Below the pieces are notes generated by a model. The model made no database searches, was not told where the DNA came from, and was given only the letters and a program-made list of their open reading frames with translations. DNA of 64,000 nt from NCBI GenBank assembly GCA_958366705.1, contig CATXCB010000004.1, positions 87,036 through 151,035 on the forward strand, given 5' to 3'. The translations under genes and the position numbers were made by a program. The DNA is from an uncultured bacterium (GTDB taxonomy: Bacteria > Cyanobacteriota > Vampirovibrionia > Gastranaerophilales > Gastranaerophilaceae). This document shows positions 24,480-33,763 of the stretch, in pieces (position 1 is the stretch's first letter; each line of letters begins with the position of its first letter).

Positions 24480-27400
24480 TTAATATTCATGACTAACTTT
24501 ATGTATATAATAAAACAAATCACTTAAAATGTTAAATTCTTCATTAAAATTTACATACGAAGTATTGATAATCAATATTGACGTCCCCTCTGTACATGAT
24601 TTAGGTGCTATTGTAAATTTAATTTTTCTTGCCAGATTTGCCGGCAAAACTTTTTGAATAATGTTCCATTCGGCTTTAGAATATGGAGTATAAACACGAA
24701 TAGTTTCACCGGCTTCCCTTATTGCAGAAATTTTTATTTCTGTCGCAGAAAGTCTAAGTCTAATCAATTTGATAAGATTTTCAACGGACTCCGGGGGTTT
24801 TGCAAAACGGTCTCTCCATTCTTCTACAATATAATCTAATTCAATAGATGTTTTTACATCTGCTAAACGTTTATATTCTATCATTTTTTGTTCGGAAGAA
24901 CCCACCCATTCATCAGGAATGTAAGCTGTTACATTTATATCAACAATAGTTGGATTAACCTTGTCAACCTTTTCACCTTGAAGCTCTAAAACTGTTTCTT
25001 CCAGAAGTTCGCAGTATGTGTCAAAACCAACGTTTATCATGTGCCCGTGTTGTTTTGTACCCAGGATATTCCCGACACCGCGGATTTCAACATCTCGAAG
25101 TGCAATTTGGTATCCGCTGCCAAGGGTTGTAAACTCTTTTATTGCTTTGAGTCTGTGGACAGCATCTTTTGTAATTTCTTTACATTTTTTGTAGAAACAA
25201 TAACAATAAGCTTGTCTTTGTGAACGTCCAACTCTGCCTCTCAACTGGTATAATTGCGCAAGACCAAATCTATCAGCATCATGAATTATCATTGTATTTG
25301 CATTTGGAATATCAATTCCGTTCTCAATAATTGTTGTTGCCAGAAGAACATCATATTCGTGATTAGAAAAATCAACAATCACTTCCTCTAACTGTTTTTC
25401 ATCCATCTGACCGTGACCGATGGCAATTCTTGCATTCGGAACAATTTTTTGTAATTGGGTTTTCATCTCCTGAATGGTTTCAACGCGGTTATAAAGATAA
25501 AATACCTGCCCTTCTCTATCTAATTCGTGATTTATGGCATTTTTAACCATATTTTCGTTCCACTCGCCCACAAATGTTTTTATTGGAAGACGATTTTTAG
25601 GCGGAGTATTGATTACAGACATATCTTTAATTCCTGATAAAGACATATATAATGTTCTTGGAATAGGAGTTGCTGACATTGAGAGTATATCAATATTTTC
25701 ACGCAATTGTTTTAATTTTTCTTTATGGCGAACCCCGAATCTATGTTCCTCGTCAATAACAAGCAGACCCAAATCCTTAAAAATAATTCCGTCTTGTAAA
25801 AGTCTGTGGGTACCGATTACAACATCACAGGTTCCTGTAGCAAGATTTTTCACGGTTTCTTTCTGCTCTTTTGAAGTTCTGAATCTTGAAAGAAGTTCTA
25901 CACCGACACCGAATGGTTTAAATCTTTCTGCTATTGTCTGGTAATGCTGAAGAGCTAAAATAGTTGTTGGAACAACCACTGCAACCTGTTTGCCGGAAGT
26001 TATAGCTTTAAAGATTGCACGCATTGCAACTTCTGTTTTACCAAATCCTACATCACCACAAATTAACCTATCCATAGGTTGTGAAGATTCCATATCAGAT
26101 TTTACTTGTGAAATTGCTTTTAACTGGTCAGGAGTTTCGACGTATTCAAATGCCTCTTCCATTTCAAGCTGCCAGGTTGTATCAGGTAAAAATTGAATAC
26201 CTTCCTGCATTTTTCGTCTGGCATAAAGTCTCAGCAAATCATACGCAACAACTTCAACAGCTTTTTTTACTTTAGCCTTTGTGTTTTCCCAATCCTTACC
26301 GCCCATTCTGGAAAGTTTTGGTTTAACTGTACCTGAACCGCGGTATCTGCACAGCAAATTTATTTGTTCTGCAGGAATATGCAATCTATCTTTATTGGCA
26401 TATTCAATTGTTAAGTAATCTTTTAATTGACCATCAATTTCTTGTTTTGATAAACCTTTATATATCCCAAGACCATGAATAGAATGAACTACAATTTCAC
26501 CCGGTTTTATATCATTAATATTTTCAATAAATTCAGGTTTTTCTTTGTAATAGGATTTTTTTGAGGCGGTAATTTCTTTTGAGCGTTTGTTAAAAAGTTC
26601 TCTATCAGTTATGACAATTGTTTTGAAATCTTCTAAAATACACCCGCCGCTAACAATACTTTCAGCGTATTCTACAGAATATATTTCTCTTTCTGCCAGA
26701 ATTTCTTTTACTCTTTCAGGATAATCAGTGGCTATGATAATTCTATAATCCCCACTCTCACAAGGGGCGAGAGAATTGTTAATGAACTCCGTAATTAAAT
26801 CCAAATTTGCTTCGAAATTTCTCAACGGCTGGGCATTAAACTCAATCAAGTCACCCATTTGACCGTCAATAAAATTGTTAAAACCGATTTTTACAAAATA
26901 AGATGTTTTTCTTAGAAATTCTTCATAAGTAAGATGATTTTTACCATTAATATTTTTTATCAGACCGAGTTTTAAATTTTCCTCAAGCTGTTTTTCAAAG
27001 TTATCATCCAAAAATTCATATTTAGAATAAATCTCAACGGTTTCATCAAAAACAAGAGTGTAATCTTCAAAATAATCTAAAATACTGACAAGATTTTTAT
27101 TAAAAAGATTCTGGTAAACTTCAATTCCCTCAAAATAGTTTTCTTCCGGAACATCTTCCTCATCATTTTCAATCAACTCTGTTTGTAGATTTTTGACAAC
27201 ATCTTCTTGCCCTGCAGTAATAAATTTATAAATAGGAAAAATTTGAGCTTCTTTAATTTTTTCAACAGATTTTTGAGTTTCATTATCAAAATATCTTATA
27301 TCAACAACTTCATCTCCCCAGAGTTCAATTCTGACAGGATTTTCGTCCGGAGAATAAATATCTGCAATATCCCCTCTTATACTGAATTCCGAGATATCAC

Positions 27401-27893
27401 TAACCATTGTGGATTTTTTATACCCTAAGTCTACAAGTTTTCTTGCCAATGTTTTCAAATCGAGAGTGTCGCCGATTTTTATTTTTAGAGCATTTTTTTT
27501 GAAAAAATCAGCATTTGGAAACTTTTCCAACAGAGCTTTTACAGGACAAAGAACAATATCAGGTTTGTTATTCAGAATTTGTAATTGTTCCGCATAGTCA
27601 TACAAATTTGGCGTCACAGTCTCGTACATAGAAATATTCTGAAAAGGCATTACTGATGAGTGTAATCCAAAACTTGACAACAAATCACTTTTATATTTCA
27701 AAGCGTTTTGCTCAGTCGAGGTTATAAATAAAACCTTTTTCTTTGAATAAGTTTTAATTTTCGATAGAAGAAAAAGACGTAAAACAGAAGTCAAACCGGT
27801 AACAGCAAAAGATTTACCCTCTTTTATTCTTAATCTAAAATCTTCATAACTCTGTGTAATATTATCCGTATTTATATTAAGCATATCAGACAT
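24480..27893 (-). CDS. mfd: Transcription-repair coupling factor
   Basis: DNA translocase that removes RNA polymerase stalled at lesions and recruits UvrA. Domain order is complete: UvrB-like N-terminus (to about 350), RNA polymerase-interacting domain near YLTIEYANKDRLHIPAEQ, then superfamily 2 helicase motifs: CGDVGFGKTEVAMRA (Walker A), VIDEEHRFG (DEEH box), SMSATPIPRT, IENGIDIPNANTMIIHDADR and QLRGRVGR. The C-terminal TRCF domain is also present. 1137 aa is full length. No Shine-Dalgarno sequence is visible before the ATG at 27893. A TATATT box lies about 9 nt upstream, so the mRNA leader may be nearly absent. Confidence 0.97.
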   Translation of the reverse strand: MSDMLNINTDNITQSYEDFRLRIKEGKSFAVTGLTSVLRLFLLSKIKTYSKKKVLFITSTEQNALKYKSDLLSSFGLHSSVMPFQNISMYETVTPNLYDYAEQLQILNNKPDIVLCPVKALLEKFPNADFFKKNALKIKIGDTLDLKTLARKLVDLGYKKSTMVSDISEFSIRGDIADIYSPDENPVRIELWGDEVVDIRYFDNETQKSVEKIKEAQIFPIYKFITAGQEDVVKNLQTELIENDEEDVPEENYFEGIEVYQNLFNKNLVSILDYFEDYTLVFDETVEIYSKYEFLDDNFEKQLEENLKLGLIKNINGKNHLTYEEFLRKTSYFVKIGFNNFIDGQMGDLIEFNAQPLRNFEANLDLITEFINNSLAPCESGDYRIIIATDYPERVKEILAEREIYSVEYAESIVSGGCILEDFKTIVITDRELFNKRSKEITASKKSYYKEKPEFIENINDIKPGEIVVHSIHGLGIYKGLSKQEIDGQLKDYLTIEYANKDRLHIPAEQINLLCRYRGSGTVKPKLSRMGGKDWENTKAKVKKAVEVVAYDLLRLYARRKMQEGIQFLPDTTWQLEMEEAFEYVETPDQLKAISQVKSDMESSQPMDRLICGDVGFGKTEVAMRAIFKAITSGKQVAVVVPTTILALQHYQTIAERFKPFGVGVELLSRFRTSKEQKETVKNLATGTCDVVIGTHRLLQDGIIFKDLGLLVIDEEHRFGVRHKEKLKQLRENIDILSMSATPIPRTLYMSLSGIKDMSVINTPPKNRLPIKTFVGEWNENMVKNAINHELDREGQVFYLYNRVETIQEMKTQLQKIVPNARIAIGHGQMDEKQLEEVIVDFSNHEYDVLLATTIIENGIDIPNANTMIIHDADRFGLAQLYQLRGRVGRSQRQAYCYCFYKKCKEITKDAVHRLKAIKEFTTLGSGYQIALRDVEIRGVGNILGTKQHGHMINVGFDTYCELLEETVLELQGEKVDKVNPTIVDINVTAYIPDEWVGSSEQKMIEYKRLADVKTSIELDYIVEEWRDRFAKPPESVENLIKLIRLRLSATEIKISAIREAGETIRVYTPYSKAEWNIIQKVLPANLARKIKFTIAPKSCTEGTSILIINTSYVNFNEEFNILSDLFYYIHKVSHEY

Positions 27894-27944
27894 TATAAAC
27901 CAAAATATAAAAAGGTAAAGAACAAGAAGTCAGAACTTGTATTT

Positions 27945-27969
27945 TGTCGGCTTGGTAAAGCCGACCTAC
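27945..27969 (+). repeat. REP hairpin (RAYT family)
   Basis: 25-nt element with arms GTCGGCTT and AAGCCGAC around GGTA, ending CCTAC. It is base-identical to the copy at 52296-52320 beside the RAYT gene. It lies in the 120-nt gap upstream of mfd. Confidence 0.85.
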
Positions 27970-28013
27970 ATTAGAATTATATTGTTTGCTTTAACAGTTT
28001 GTGGCAAAATACT

Positions 28014-29591
28014 CTACCCTTTAGCTTTATTCTTTTTAAACAGCAATAACAATGGAATAAGCATAAAGCAAAGGAGTCCGAATATTCTGAATGAATCCAT
28101 AAATGCCCACAGACTGGATTGTTTTAACAAGGTTCCATATTGAGAATATTCAGCCATATGTTTTGCAACAGAAATATGGGTATACTGTGAAAGAGCTGCT
28201 GTTGTAGATTGAACACGTTCTACAAACGCAGGATTTAATTCGCTCAACTTGCCAACCATCATATACTGGTGAATCTGACCAAATCTTGTAATCATTGTTG
28301 CAACAAGTGATGTTCCTATTGCACTACCGATATTTTTTAACAAATTTTGAAGCCCTGTTGCATTTGTCATTTGGACATTTGACATTGTTTCCATTGAAAG
28401 GTTAATTATCGGAATGAAAGAAAGTCCCATTCCCAGCCCCATAATAAAGTTTGGAATCATAATATTGATATTTGATATTTGCAAGTTTAAAAAGCCTAAA
28501 TCTAAACCTGCAACACCGAGTAAAAATAATCCGATAGCTACAAGAAGTCTTTTATCGGCTTTATCTGCAATAAACGCACAAATAATGGTTGCCGTCATAC
28601 ACCCTACACCACGAGGCATCATAGAAAATCCGCTTAAAAAAGCTGTGTATCCCATCATACTTTGTAAAAACTGAGGCAGAACAGCAAGAGAAGCATATAA
28701 AACAGCCTGCATAACAACTTGAACAATTGTACCTATAACAAAGTTTCTGTCTTTAAATACACTTAAATCAACTAAAGTGTCTTTTCTTACAATCTGAGAA
28801 ACAAAGAAACAAATTCCTGATATGCAAGACAATGCAAATAACCAGCAAATCCAAGGAGCATTAAACCAATCTGCATTGTTTCCTTTATCAAAAAATACCT
28901 GTAAACATAATAACCATAATGCTAAAAAGAAGAATCCCAGCCCATCTATTTTTACATTTTTCTGACGATGAGAATACGGCGGGTTAAATAAAAGTTTTTT
29001 AGCTAAAATTGCTGCCAGACAGCCAAAAGGAACATTTATAAAGAAAATCCATGGCCAAGACCAGTTATCCGTAATCCAACCGCCCAAAACAGGCCCAATA
29101 ATAGGAGCAAAAATAACCCCCATACCAAAAATAGACATTGCCATACCACGTTTTTCTTTAGGAAAACTTTCCATCATAATTGCCTGCGAAATTGGTAAAA
29201 TCCCTCCTCCGCCTGCACCTTGCAGGACTCTAAAGATTACCATTTCTCCAAGATTTCTTGCCATACCGCAAAGCATTGAGGCAATTGTAAAAATCAAAAT
29301 ACTTATAATATAAAAATTCTTTCTGCCAAGAAGTTTACTAAAAAAATCAACTGACGGAATAATAATACCGCTGGCAATCAAATAACTTGTTAAAATCCAC
29401 ATACTTTCATCACGTGTAGCTGAAAAACTTCCTGCCATATGCGGCAAAGCAACGTTCGCGATTGTACCGTCAATTACATATATGAATACGGCAAGCATTG
29501 TTGGAATTACTGAAATCCATGGATTCTCAGGTAAATATTGACTATCATCGTCTTGTTGTATTGTGTTTTCTTTTAAAACTTCTTCTGACAT
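28014..29591 (-). CDS. MFS multidrug exporter, DHA2/EmrB-like
   Basis: 14-TM proton-driven exporter of the DHA2 family, the inner-membrane part of a tripartite pump. Family motifs: IYVIDGTIANVALPHMAG (TM1, with the D of the DGTIVNVALP motif), LGRKNFYIISILIF, RVLQGAGGGGILPISQA and the motif C-like GPVLGGWITDNWSWPWIF. From the ATG at 29589-29591 (with GAGGGA just upstream) it has 525 aa; an in-frame TTG at 29609 is less likely. It lies downstream of the EmrA-like adaptor and MarR regulator on the same strand, with TolC divergent. Drug, bile or fatty-acid export are the usual roles; the actual substrate is unknown. Confidence 0.92.
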   Translation of the reverse strand: MSEEVLKENTIQQDDDSQYLPENPWISVIPTMLAVFIYVIDGTIANVALPHMAGSFSATRDESMWILTSYLIASGIIIPSVDFFSKLLGRKNFYIISILIFTIASMLCGMARNLGEMVIFRVLQGAGGGGILPISQAIMMESFPKEKRGMAMSIFGMGVIFAPIIGPVLGGWITDNWSWPWIFFINVPFGCLAAILAKKLLFNPPYSHRQKNVKIDGLGFFFLALWLLCLQVFFDKGNNADWFNAPWICWLFALSCISGICFFVSQIVRKDTLVDLSVFKDRNFVIGTIVQVVMQAVLYASLAVLPQFLQSMMGYTAFLSGFSMMPRGVGCMTATIICAFIADKADKRLLVAIGLFLLGVAGLDLGFLNLQISNINIMIPNFIMGLGMGLSFIPIINLSMETMSNVQMTNATGLQNLLKNIGSAIGTSLVATMITRFGQIHQYMMVGKLSELNPAFVERVQSTTAALSQYTHISVAKHMAEYSQYGTLLKQSSLWAFMDSFRIFGLLCFMLIPLLLLFKKNKAKG

Positions 29592-29617
29592 TATTCCCTC
29601 TTTATGCAACTTTGATA

Positions 29618-29651
29618 AAAGAATACCGGCTTTAAAGTGCCGATATTCTTT
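29618..29651 (-). terminator. Intergenic hairpin between the EmrA-like and EmrB-like genes
   Basis: AAAGAATACCGGC (29618-29630) pairs with GCCGATATTCTTT (29639-29651), one mismatch. It could act as a partial terminator or mRNA-stability element that sets the ratio of adaptor to exporter. Confidence 0.6.
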
Positions 29652-29669
29652 AAAATTCTATATCTTTAA

Positions 29670-30686
29670 TTATTTTTTAACTTTAACTTTTGGAACAACT
29701 GACATTCCCGGAACGATATTGTATTTATCAGTATCAATTTTTTCAGTAAATACAATTTTCACAGGTATTCTTTGAACAATTTTTACGAATGAACCAACAG
29801 CATTTTCCGGTGGGAATAAGCTTGATTTTGCGCCAGACGCTCTTTGAATACTGTCAATTTTACCTTTGAAAACTTTATTAGGGTATGTATCAATTTTTAT
29901 ATCAACAGGCTGACCTGGTTTCATATCTCGTAACTGATTTTCTTTGAAGTTAGCAACAATCCAAACTTCTTCTGGAACAAGAGTAAACAATGGAGAACCT
30001 GCAGTTACCCACATACCTTCTTCTACTCTACGAGAAGATACAGTTCCTGATTGAGGAGCATAAACTTTTGTATAAGATAAATCTAAAGCAGCTTTATCTT
30101 TAGCAGCTTTTGCAGATCTTAAATTGGCGTCTGCCACTGTTGTACCGTTCTTATCGGAAAATAATGCCTGTTTTGCCTGTGTTAAACCTGCTTTTGCATC
30201 ATCATATTTTACCTGAGCGGCATCGAGAGTTTGTTTTGAAACTGCACCTTGTTCATATAAATTTGTATATCTGTCTAAATCTTTTTTTGCTAAAGCTATT
30301 GCAGAATCTGCAGCAGCTAAATTTGCTTTAGCATTAGCTTGATCTAATTTTATTTTTTCATACATAGAATCAGCTTGTTCAAGTTTAATCTTATAATCGT
30401 CAGCATCAATAACTGCAACCAGATCTCCAGCTTTAACATGCTGGTTATCAGTTACATAAACTTCTTGAATTTGACCGGAAACACGCGGTGAAACATTTAC
30501 TGTTGTAGTTTCAACATATGCATCATCTGTTGATTGATACTTCATTTCATGAGCTATATAAAAACCGCATAAAACAGCTAAAACTAAAACAACAACACCG
30601 ACAATAGTTCTTTTTACGCCTTTTGGTTTTTCCGGTTGAGTTTCTTTTTCTTCTTTTATTTCTTGTTCTTGAATTTTTTCTTCCAT
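29670..30686 (-). CDS. HlyD/EmrA-type periplasmic adaptor
   Basis: Membrane fusion protein linking the MFS exporter to the outer-membrane channel. The N-terminus is charged, one TM (about residues 29-48, TIVGVVVLVLAVLCGFYIA), then the split biotinyl-lipoyl domain (DDAYVETTTVNVSPRVSGQI and later GTVSSRRVEEGMWV), a long alpha-hairpin rich in Ala/Lys and a beta-barrel. The chosen start is ATG at 30686, behind AGAGG. An earlier in-frame ATG at 30731 would overlap the MarR gene and has no better support. 338 aa is normal for EmrA. Transcribed MarR-EmrA-EmrB. Confidence 0.93.
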   Translation of the reverse strand: MEEKIQEQEIKEEKETQPEKPKGVKRTIVGVVVLVLAVLCGFYIAHEMKYQSTDDAYVETTTVNVSPRVSGQIQEVYVTDNQHVKAGDLVAVIDADDYKIKLEQADSMYEKIKLDQANAKANLAAADSAIALAKKDLDRYTNLYEQGAVSKQTLDAAQVKYDDAKAGLTQAKQALFSDKNGTTVADANLRSAKAAKDKAALDLSYTKVYAPQSGTVSSRRVEEGMWVTAGSPLFTLVPEEVWIVANFKENQLRDMKPGQPVDIKIDTYPNKVFKGKIDSIQRASGAKSSLFPPENAVGSFVKIVQRIPVKIVFTEKIDTDKYNIVPGMSVVPKVKVKK

Positions 30687-30697
30687 TTTATAACCTC

Positions 30698-31159
30698 TTA
30701 TATATTCATTTCTACTTCTTTTTCTAAACATTCACGGAATCTTATTACAGATTTCATTAAATTATTTTTATCTTCTTCTGAAAATACTTTCGGAACTTTA
30801 TCTATATAGTCTTTTAATATTTTGGAAACTTTTACAGTAACATCCTTTCCTTCTTTTGTAAGTTCCATTTTTCGAACTAAACGATTATTTTTTGTATCAA
30901 CGAATCTTTGTATATAACCTTTTTCTTCTAATGAATTTAGGATTCTACCGGTATTTGCTCTATCTTTCAATATCAGCTTTGCTAAATCTCTCTGGCAAAT
31001 ACTATCGTTTGTTAATATTGTATCAAGAGTTACGAATTCGTCCAGTGTTACAGGCAAACCTAAATTATGAAATATCTGCATTCCAAGATATCTGCAATAC
31101 TTTGCTGTCTGCTCAAGCTGGTAATATATAGAATCTGTATAATGTTCGCATTCAACCAT
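30698..31159 (-). CDS. MarR-family transcriptional regulator
   Basis: 153-aa winged-helix repressor, expected to control the efflux genes on both sides. The central region DSICQRDLAKLILKDRANTG forms the helix-turn-helix, and GYIQRFVDTKNNRLVRKMEL forms the wing with the conserved D-x-x-x-x-R pattern. It is the first gene of the leftward unit (MarR, EmrA, EmrB) and divergent from the TolC-like gene. The shared 117-nt region contains a perfect palindrome, TGTTGCA-TT-TGCAACA, that is the natural operator candidate. The ligand is unknown. Confidence 0.92.
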   Translation of the reverse strand: MVECEHYTDSIYYQLEQTAKYCRYLGMQIFHNLGLPVTLDEFVTLDTILTNDSICQRDLAKLILKDRANTGRILNSLEEKGYIQRFVDTKNNRLVRKMELTKEGKDVTVKVSKILKDYIDKVPKVFSEEDKNNLMKSVIRFRECLEKEVEMNI

Positions 31160-31200
31160 ATGTTATAATTTTGATTATTCTATTTGTTGTAAAAATAATG

Positions 31201-31216
31201 TGTTGCATTTGCAACA
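31201..31216. promoter_or_regulatory. Predicted MarR operator
   Basis: TGTTGCA-TT-TGCAACA is a perfect 7-bp inverted repeat between the divergent MarR and TolC-like genes. It covers the -35 hexamer predicted for the TolC-like gene. Confidence 0.7.
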
Positions 31217-31231
31217 GTATTATGTTATCAT
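31203..31231 (+). promoter_or_regulatory. Predicted promoter of the TolC-like gene
   Basis: TTGCAT (31203-31208), 17-nt spacer, TATCAT (31226-31231). The -35 lies inside the MarR palindrome, so bound repressor would block polymerase. Confidence 0.55.
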
Positions 31232-31276
31232 ACTGATATAGAAAATGCAAGTATATTTTTTAGAGGACTTAAAACA

Positions 31277-32677
31277 TTGAAAAAGAGAATTATAACACTA
31301 TTATTAGCAAGTTTTATTTTTACAAATATCGCTCCGGTTTCATGTCTTGCTCTTGGAAAAGATTCAACTAAAGAGCCAAAAAAAGTTTCTATTTCCAAAA
31401 CGCACAAACAAAGACAAAAAAGTGATGAATTTAAATATGAATATATTAATTACAACTGGTGGAGCAACTTTAATGATGAAATATTAAACAGTTACATTGA
31501 TCGCGCCATAAAAAACAATTACGATTTAAAAATGGCAACTATTGCGGTTGATGAATATTATCAGGCTGTAAAAATTCAATTTGCAAGCGAATTGCCTACT
31601 GCAGGTGCAGGATTTGGCCCTGGTTATGCTAAAATGCCGGGTATGTCTGATGCAGATTGGGGTTTTGCAATGCCGGCTTTTGTTAATTATGAACTTGATT
31701 TATTCTTGAAAAATCATGACAAAACAAAAGCTTCAAAAAAAGAATATGAAGCTTCATTGCAGGATGAAAGAGCAACTTATATTGCAATTGCTTCTGCTGT
31801 TGGAACAACTTATTTTAACATTGTTAAATTAGACAAAATGATTTCTCTACAGGAAGAAATTGTTAAAGACAGAAAATTGATATACGATTTAATGCTTGCC
31901 AGAAACAAAGAGGGTTTAACTTCCACTGCTGATACTGTTAAAGCTAACAAAGCATACATTGCAGGAAACACTGATTTAACAGAATACAAAAAGCAGAGAA
32001 CAAAATTATTAAATCAACTATGTGTTTTAATTGGGGAAAACCCTAACAACGCAGAAAAAATTACCAGAACAAACTTTGATAATCTTAAATTTTCAGGAGT
32101 AATACCGGCTGAAATTTCATCTGAAGTTATATCACAAAGACCGGATTACATAAAAGCTGAAAAGATGATTCAAAAAGCCGGATTAGATGTACGGGTTGCA
32201 AGAAAAGAATTTTTGCCATCTATAAATTTAACAGGTTTGGCATTCTTTTTAGCAGGTGATATCGGAAGTTTATGGACTACAAAAAATGCTCTTGCTGCAC
32301 TTGGCGGAGGTTTGAATCTTCCAATATTCACAGGCGGCAGAAGAATTGCAAACCTAAGAATAAAAAAAGATGAATATGAAAGGATTCTAAATAATTACTA
32401 TAAAACCAATCTGACTGCTATTCAAGAAGTTAATGATGCTCTTGTATCAATAAAACTTGACCAGAAAAAGTATGAAGACACAAAAACTCAAGCAAAATTG
32501 GAAAGAGAAGACTTCGGATACAGTACACATAAGTATAATCAGGGAACTATTTCAAAGCTTGATTTAGTACAGGTAAGAGAAAACGTATTATTTACAGACA
32601 AACAGGTTGTAAATGATAAAATTAACTGCCTTGTAGATTATATTGGACTCTACAAAGCTGTAGGAACACAATTATAA
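31277..32677 (+). CDS. Outer-membrane efflux protein (TolC/NodT-like)
   Basis: Outer-membrane channel for the tripartite pump. It starts at TTG 31277 with AGAGG 10 nt upstream; no ATG in frame would keep the signal peptide (MKKRIITLLLASFIFTNIAP...). PVSC at Cys23 could be a weak lipobox, as in NodT proteins. Two OEP repeats follow, with typical phrases NNYDLKMATIAVDEYYQAVK, ISQRPDYIKAEKMIQKAG, VARKEFLPSINLTG and LPIFTGGRRIANLRIKK. 466 aa is normal. It is divergent from marR-emrA-emrB and ends at its own terminator. Confidence 0.92.
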   Translation: MKKRIITLLLASFIFTNIAPVSCLALGKDSTKEPKKVSISKTHKQRQKSDEFKYEYINYNWWSNFNDEILNSYIDRAIKNNYDLKMATIAVDEYYQAVKIQFASELPTAGAGFGPGYAKMPGMSDADWGFAMPAFVNYELDLFLKNHDKTKASKKEYEASLQDERATYIAIASAVGTTYFNIVKLDKMISLQEEIVKDRKLIYDLMLARNKEGLTSTADTVKANKAYIAGNTDLTEYKKQRTKLLNQLCVLIGENPNNAEKITRTNFDNLKFSGVIPAEISSEVISQRPDYIKAEKMIQKAGLDVRVARKEFLPSINLTGLAFFLAGDIGSLWTTKNALAALGGGLNLPIFTGGRRIANLRIKKDEYERILNNYYKTNLTAIQEVNDALVSIKLDQKKYEDTKTQAKLEREDFGYSTHKYNQGTISKLDLVQVRENVLFTDKQVVNDKINCLVDYIGLYKAVGTQL

Positions 32678-32719
32678 AAACCGAATCAAACAAAATCTTA
32701 ATCATATTTTTACTTACTA

Positions 32720-32748
32720 AAAACCGGTACATTGTACCGGCTTTATTT
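32720..32748 (+). terminator. Terminator of the TolC-like gene
   Basis: CCGGTAC-ATT-GTACCGG with A-rich left flank and CTTTATTTTAT on the right. Confidence 0.85.
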
Positions 32749-32768
32749 TATAAGTATAAACTTATCAA

Positions 32769-33611
32769 TTAAGCTTTAATTTCTTTTGGATGGGCAACTA
32801 TATCTCGAGTTTTGGAAGCAAAATAACCGGCTAAACCTGTTAATAAAGTTCCAGAAACATATACTATAGCACTAAATTTATTTGTTTTTAGAACCTTTTT
32901 ATATAAGTCAGGAGAAAGAACTTGTTTTGCCAGTTTATTCCCTCTTGATGATGCTTTTAACTCTTCAGCTAACATTGGTAATCCTGCTAAAATTGATAAT
33001 TTTCCTGCATTTTCTTTAATAAAAGTTGTAGTTTTATCAAAAAAGCCTTTTGGTTCTTCACCATCTGCTTTTTTACGTTTCAAAAGTGCAGTCAAAAGAA
33101 TAACACCGGTTGCATACATACCTGGCATGCGTAAATTTTGTAATGTTTTCCAAAATTTACTTGAATTACGATTTATTGCATGACCTATTTCATGAAAACC
33201 GGCAGTACCCATATTCTTTTTCTTTAATATAATTCTATTACTTCCATCCAAAAAGAACGCGGCATTACGTCCTCTTGTTGCTCCAACAAGTGGATTTTGT
33301 AGCTCCATGATTTTATCAAAAATTATATTTTTTGCAATTTGTTTTGTTCTTAGTTTAGGTTCAATTATTTTAACTCCTGCCTCTTTCATTTTTGAAATTT
33401 CCAGAGCTTTATCAAGTCCTTTACTAATTTCAACAGTATCTATGCCTAAATTTATTTTTCTCATTTGAGTTAATCCGTAATTTACAATTGGTAAACTCGC
33501 TAATGTCACAGCAGATGCAACAGTGGTACCTGCTGCAAACGCTCCTGCATTATTGATAAAACCAGGTTTTTGATATTGCTTGCCATCATTTGTTGTAATC
33601 ATTGAACTCAA
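32769..33611 (-). CDS. Membrane protein with HEIGH zinc-protease motif
   Basis: 280-aa protein I do not recognise by name. It has hydrophobic stretches at about 22-44, 163-177 and 246-264. Between them GFHEIGHAINR supplies an HExxH motif (HEIGH, 140-144), the zinc site of many metallopeptidases. A possible third ligand is one of the Glu in LAEELKASSRG (216-217), about 75 residues later and next to a hydrophobic segment, as in gluzincins. Inference: a membrane-embedded metalloprotease, possibly acting on small exported proteins. It is a single-gene unit, convergent with the TolC-like gene. Confidence 0.65.
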   Translation of the reverse strand: MSSMITTNDGKQYQKPGFINNAGAFAAGTTVASAVTLASLPIVNYGLTQMRKINLGIDTVEISKGLDKALEISKMKEAGVKIIEPKLRTKQIAKNIIFDKIMELQNPLVGATRGRNAAFFLDGSNRIILKKKNMGTAGFHEIGHAINRNSSKFWKTLQNLRMPGMYATGVILLTALLKRKKADGEEPKGFFDKTTTFIKENAGKLSILAGLPMLAEELKASSRGNKLAKQVLSPDLYKKVLKTNKFSAIVYVSGTLLTGLAGYFASKTRDIVAHPKEIKA

Positions 33612-33708
33612 AATTCCTTAAACTTCCTACTAATCATATTTATATAAGGATAAAAATTTAATAATATTGCTTATTTTTACTTTTAGATTTTACAAATTTT
33701 TACCAAAT

Positions 33709-33734
33709 AAAATGGTGGGTATTCCCACCATTTT
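33709..33734 (-). terminator. Terminator downstream of ilvE
   Basis: Perfect 11-bp stem AAAATGGTGGG (33709-33719) / CCCACCATTTT (33724-33734). It lies 30 nt after the ilvE stop on the minus strand. Confidence 0.85.
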
Positions 33735-33763
33735 ATAATTTTTTCATTATTAAAGTTAAATTA

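Noticed and set aside
25534..25944. A 136-codon open frame on the plus strand inside mfd
   Set aside because: Antisense to conserved helicase motifs of mfd; no ribosome site. It is a shadow of the real gene.
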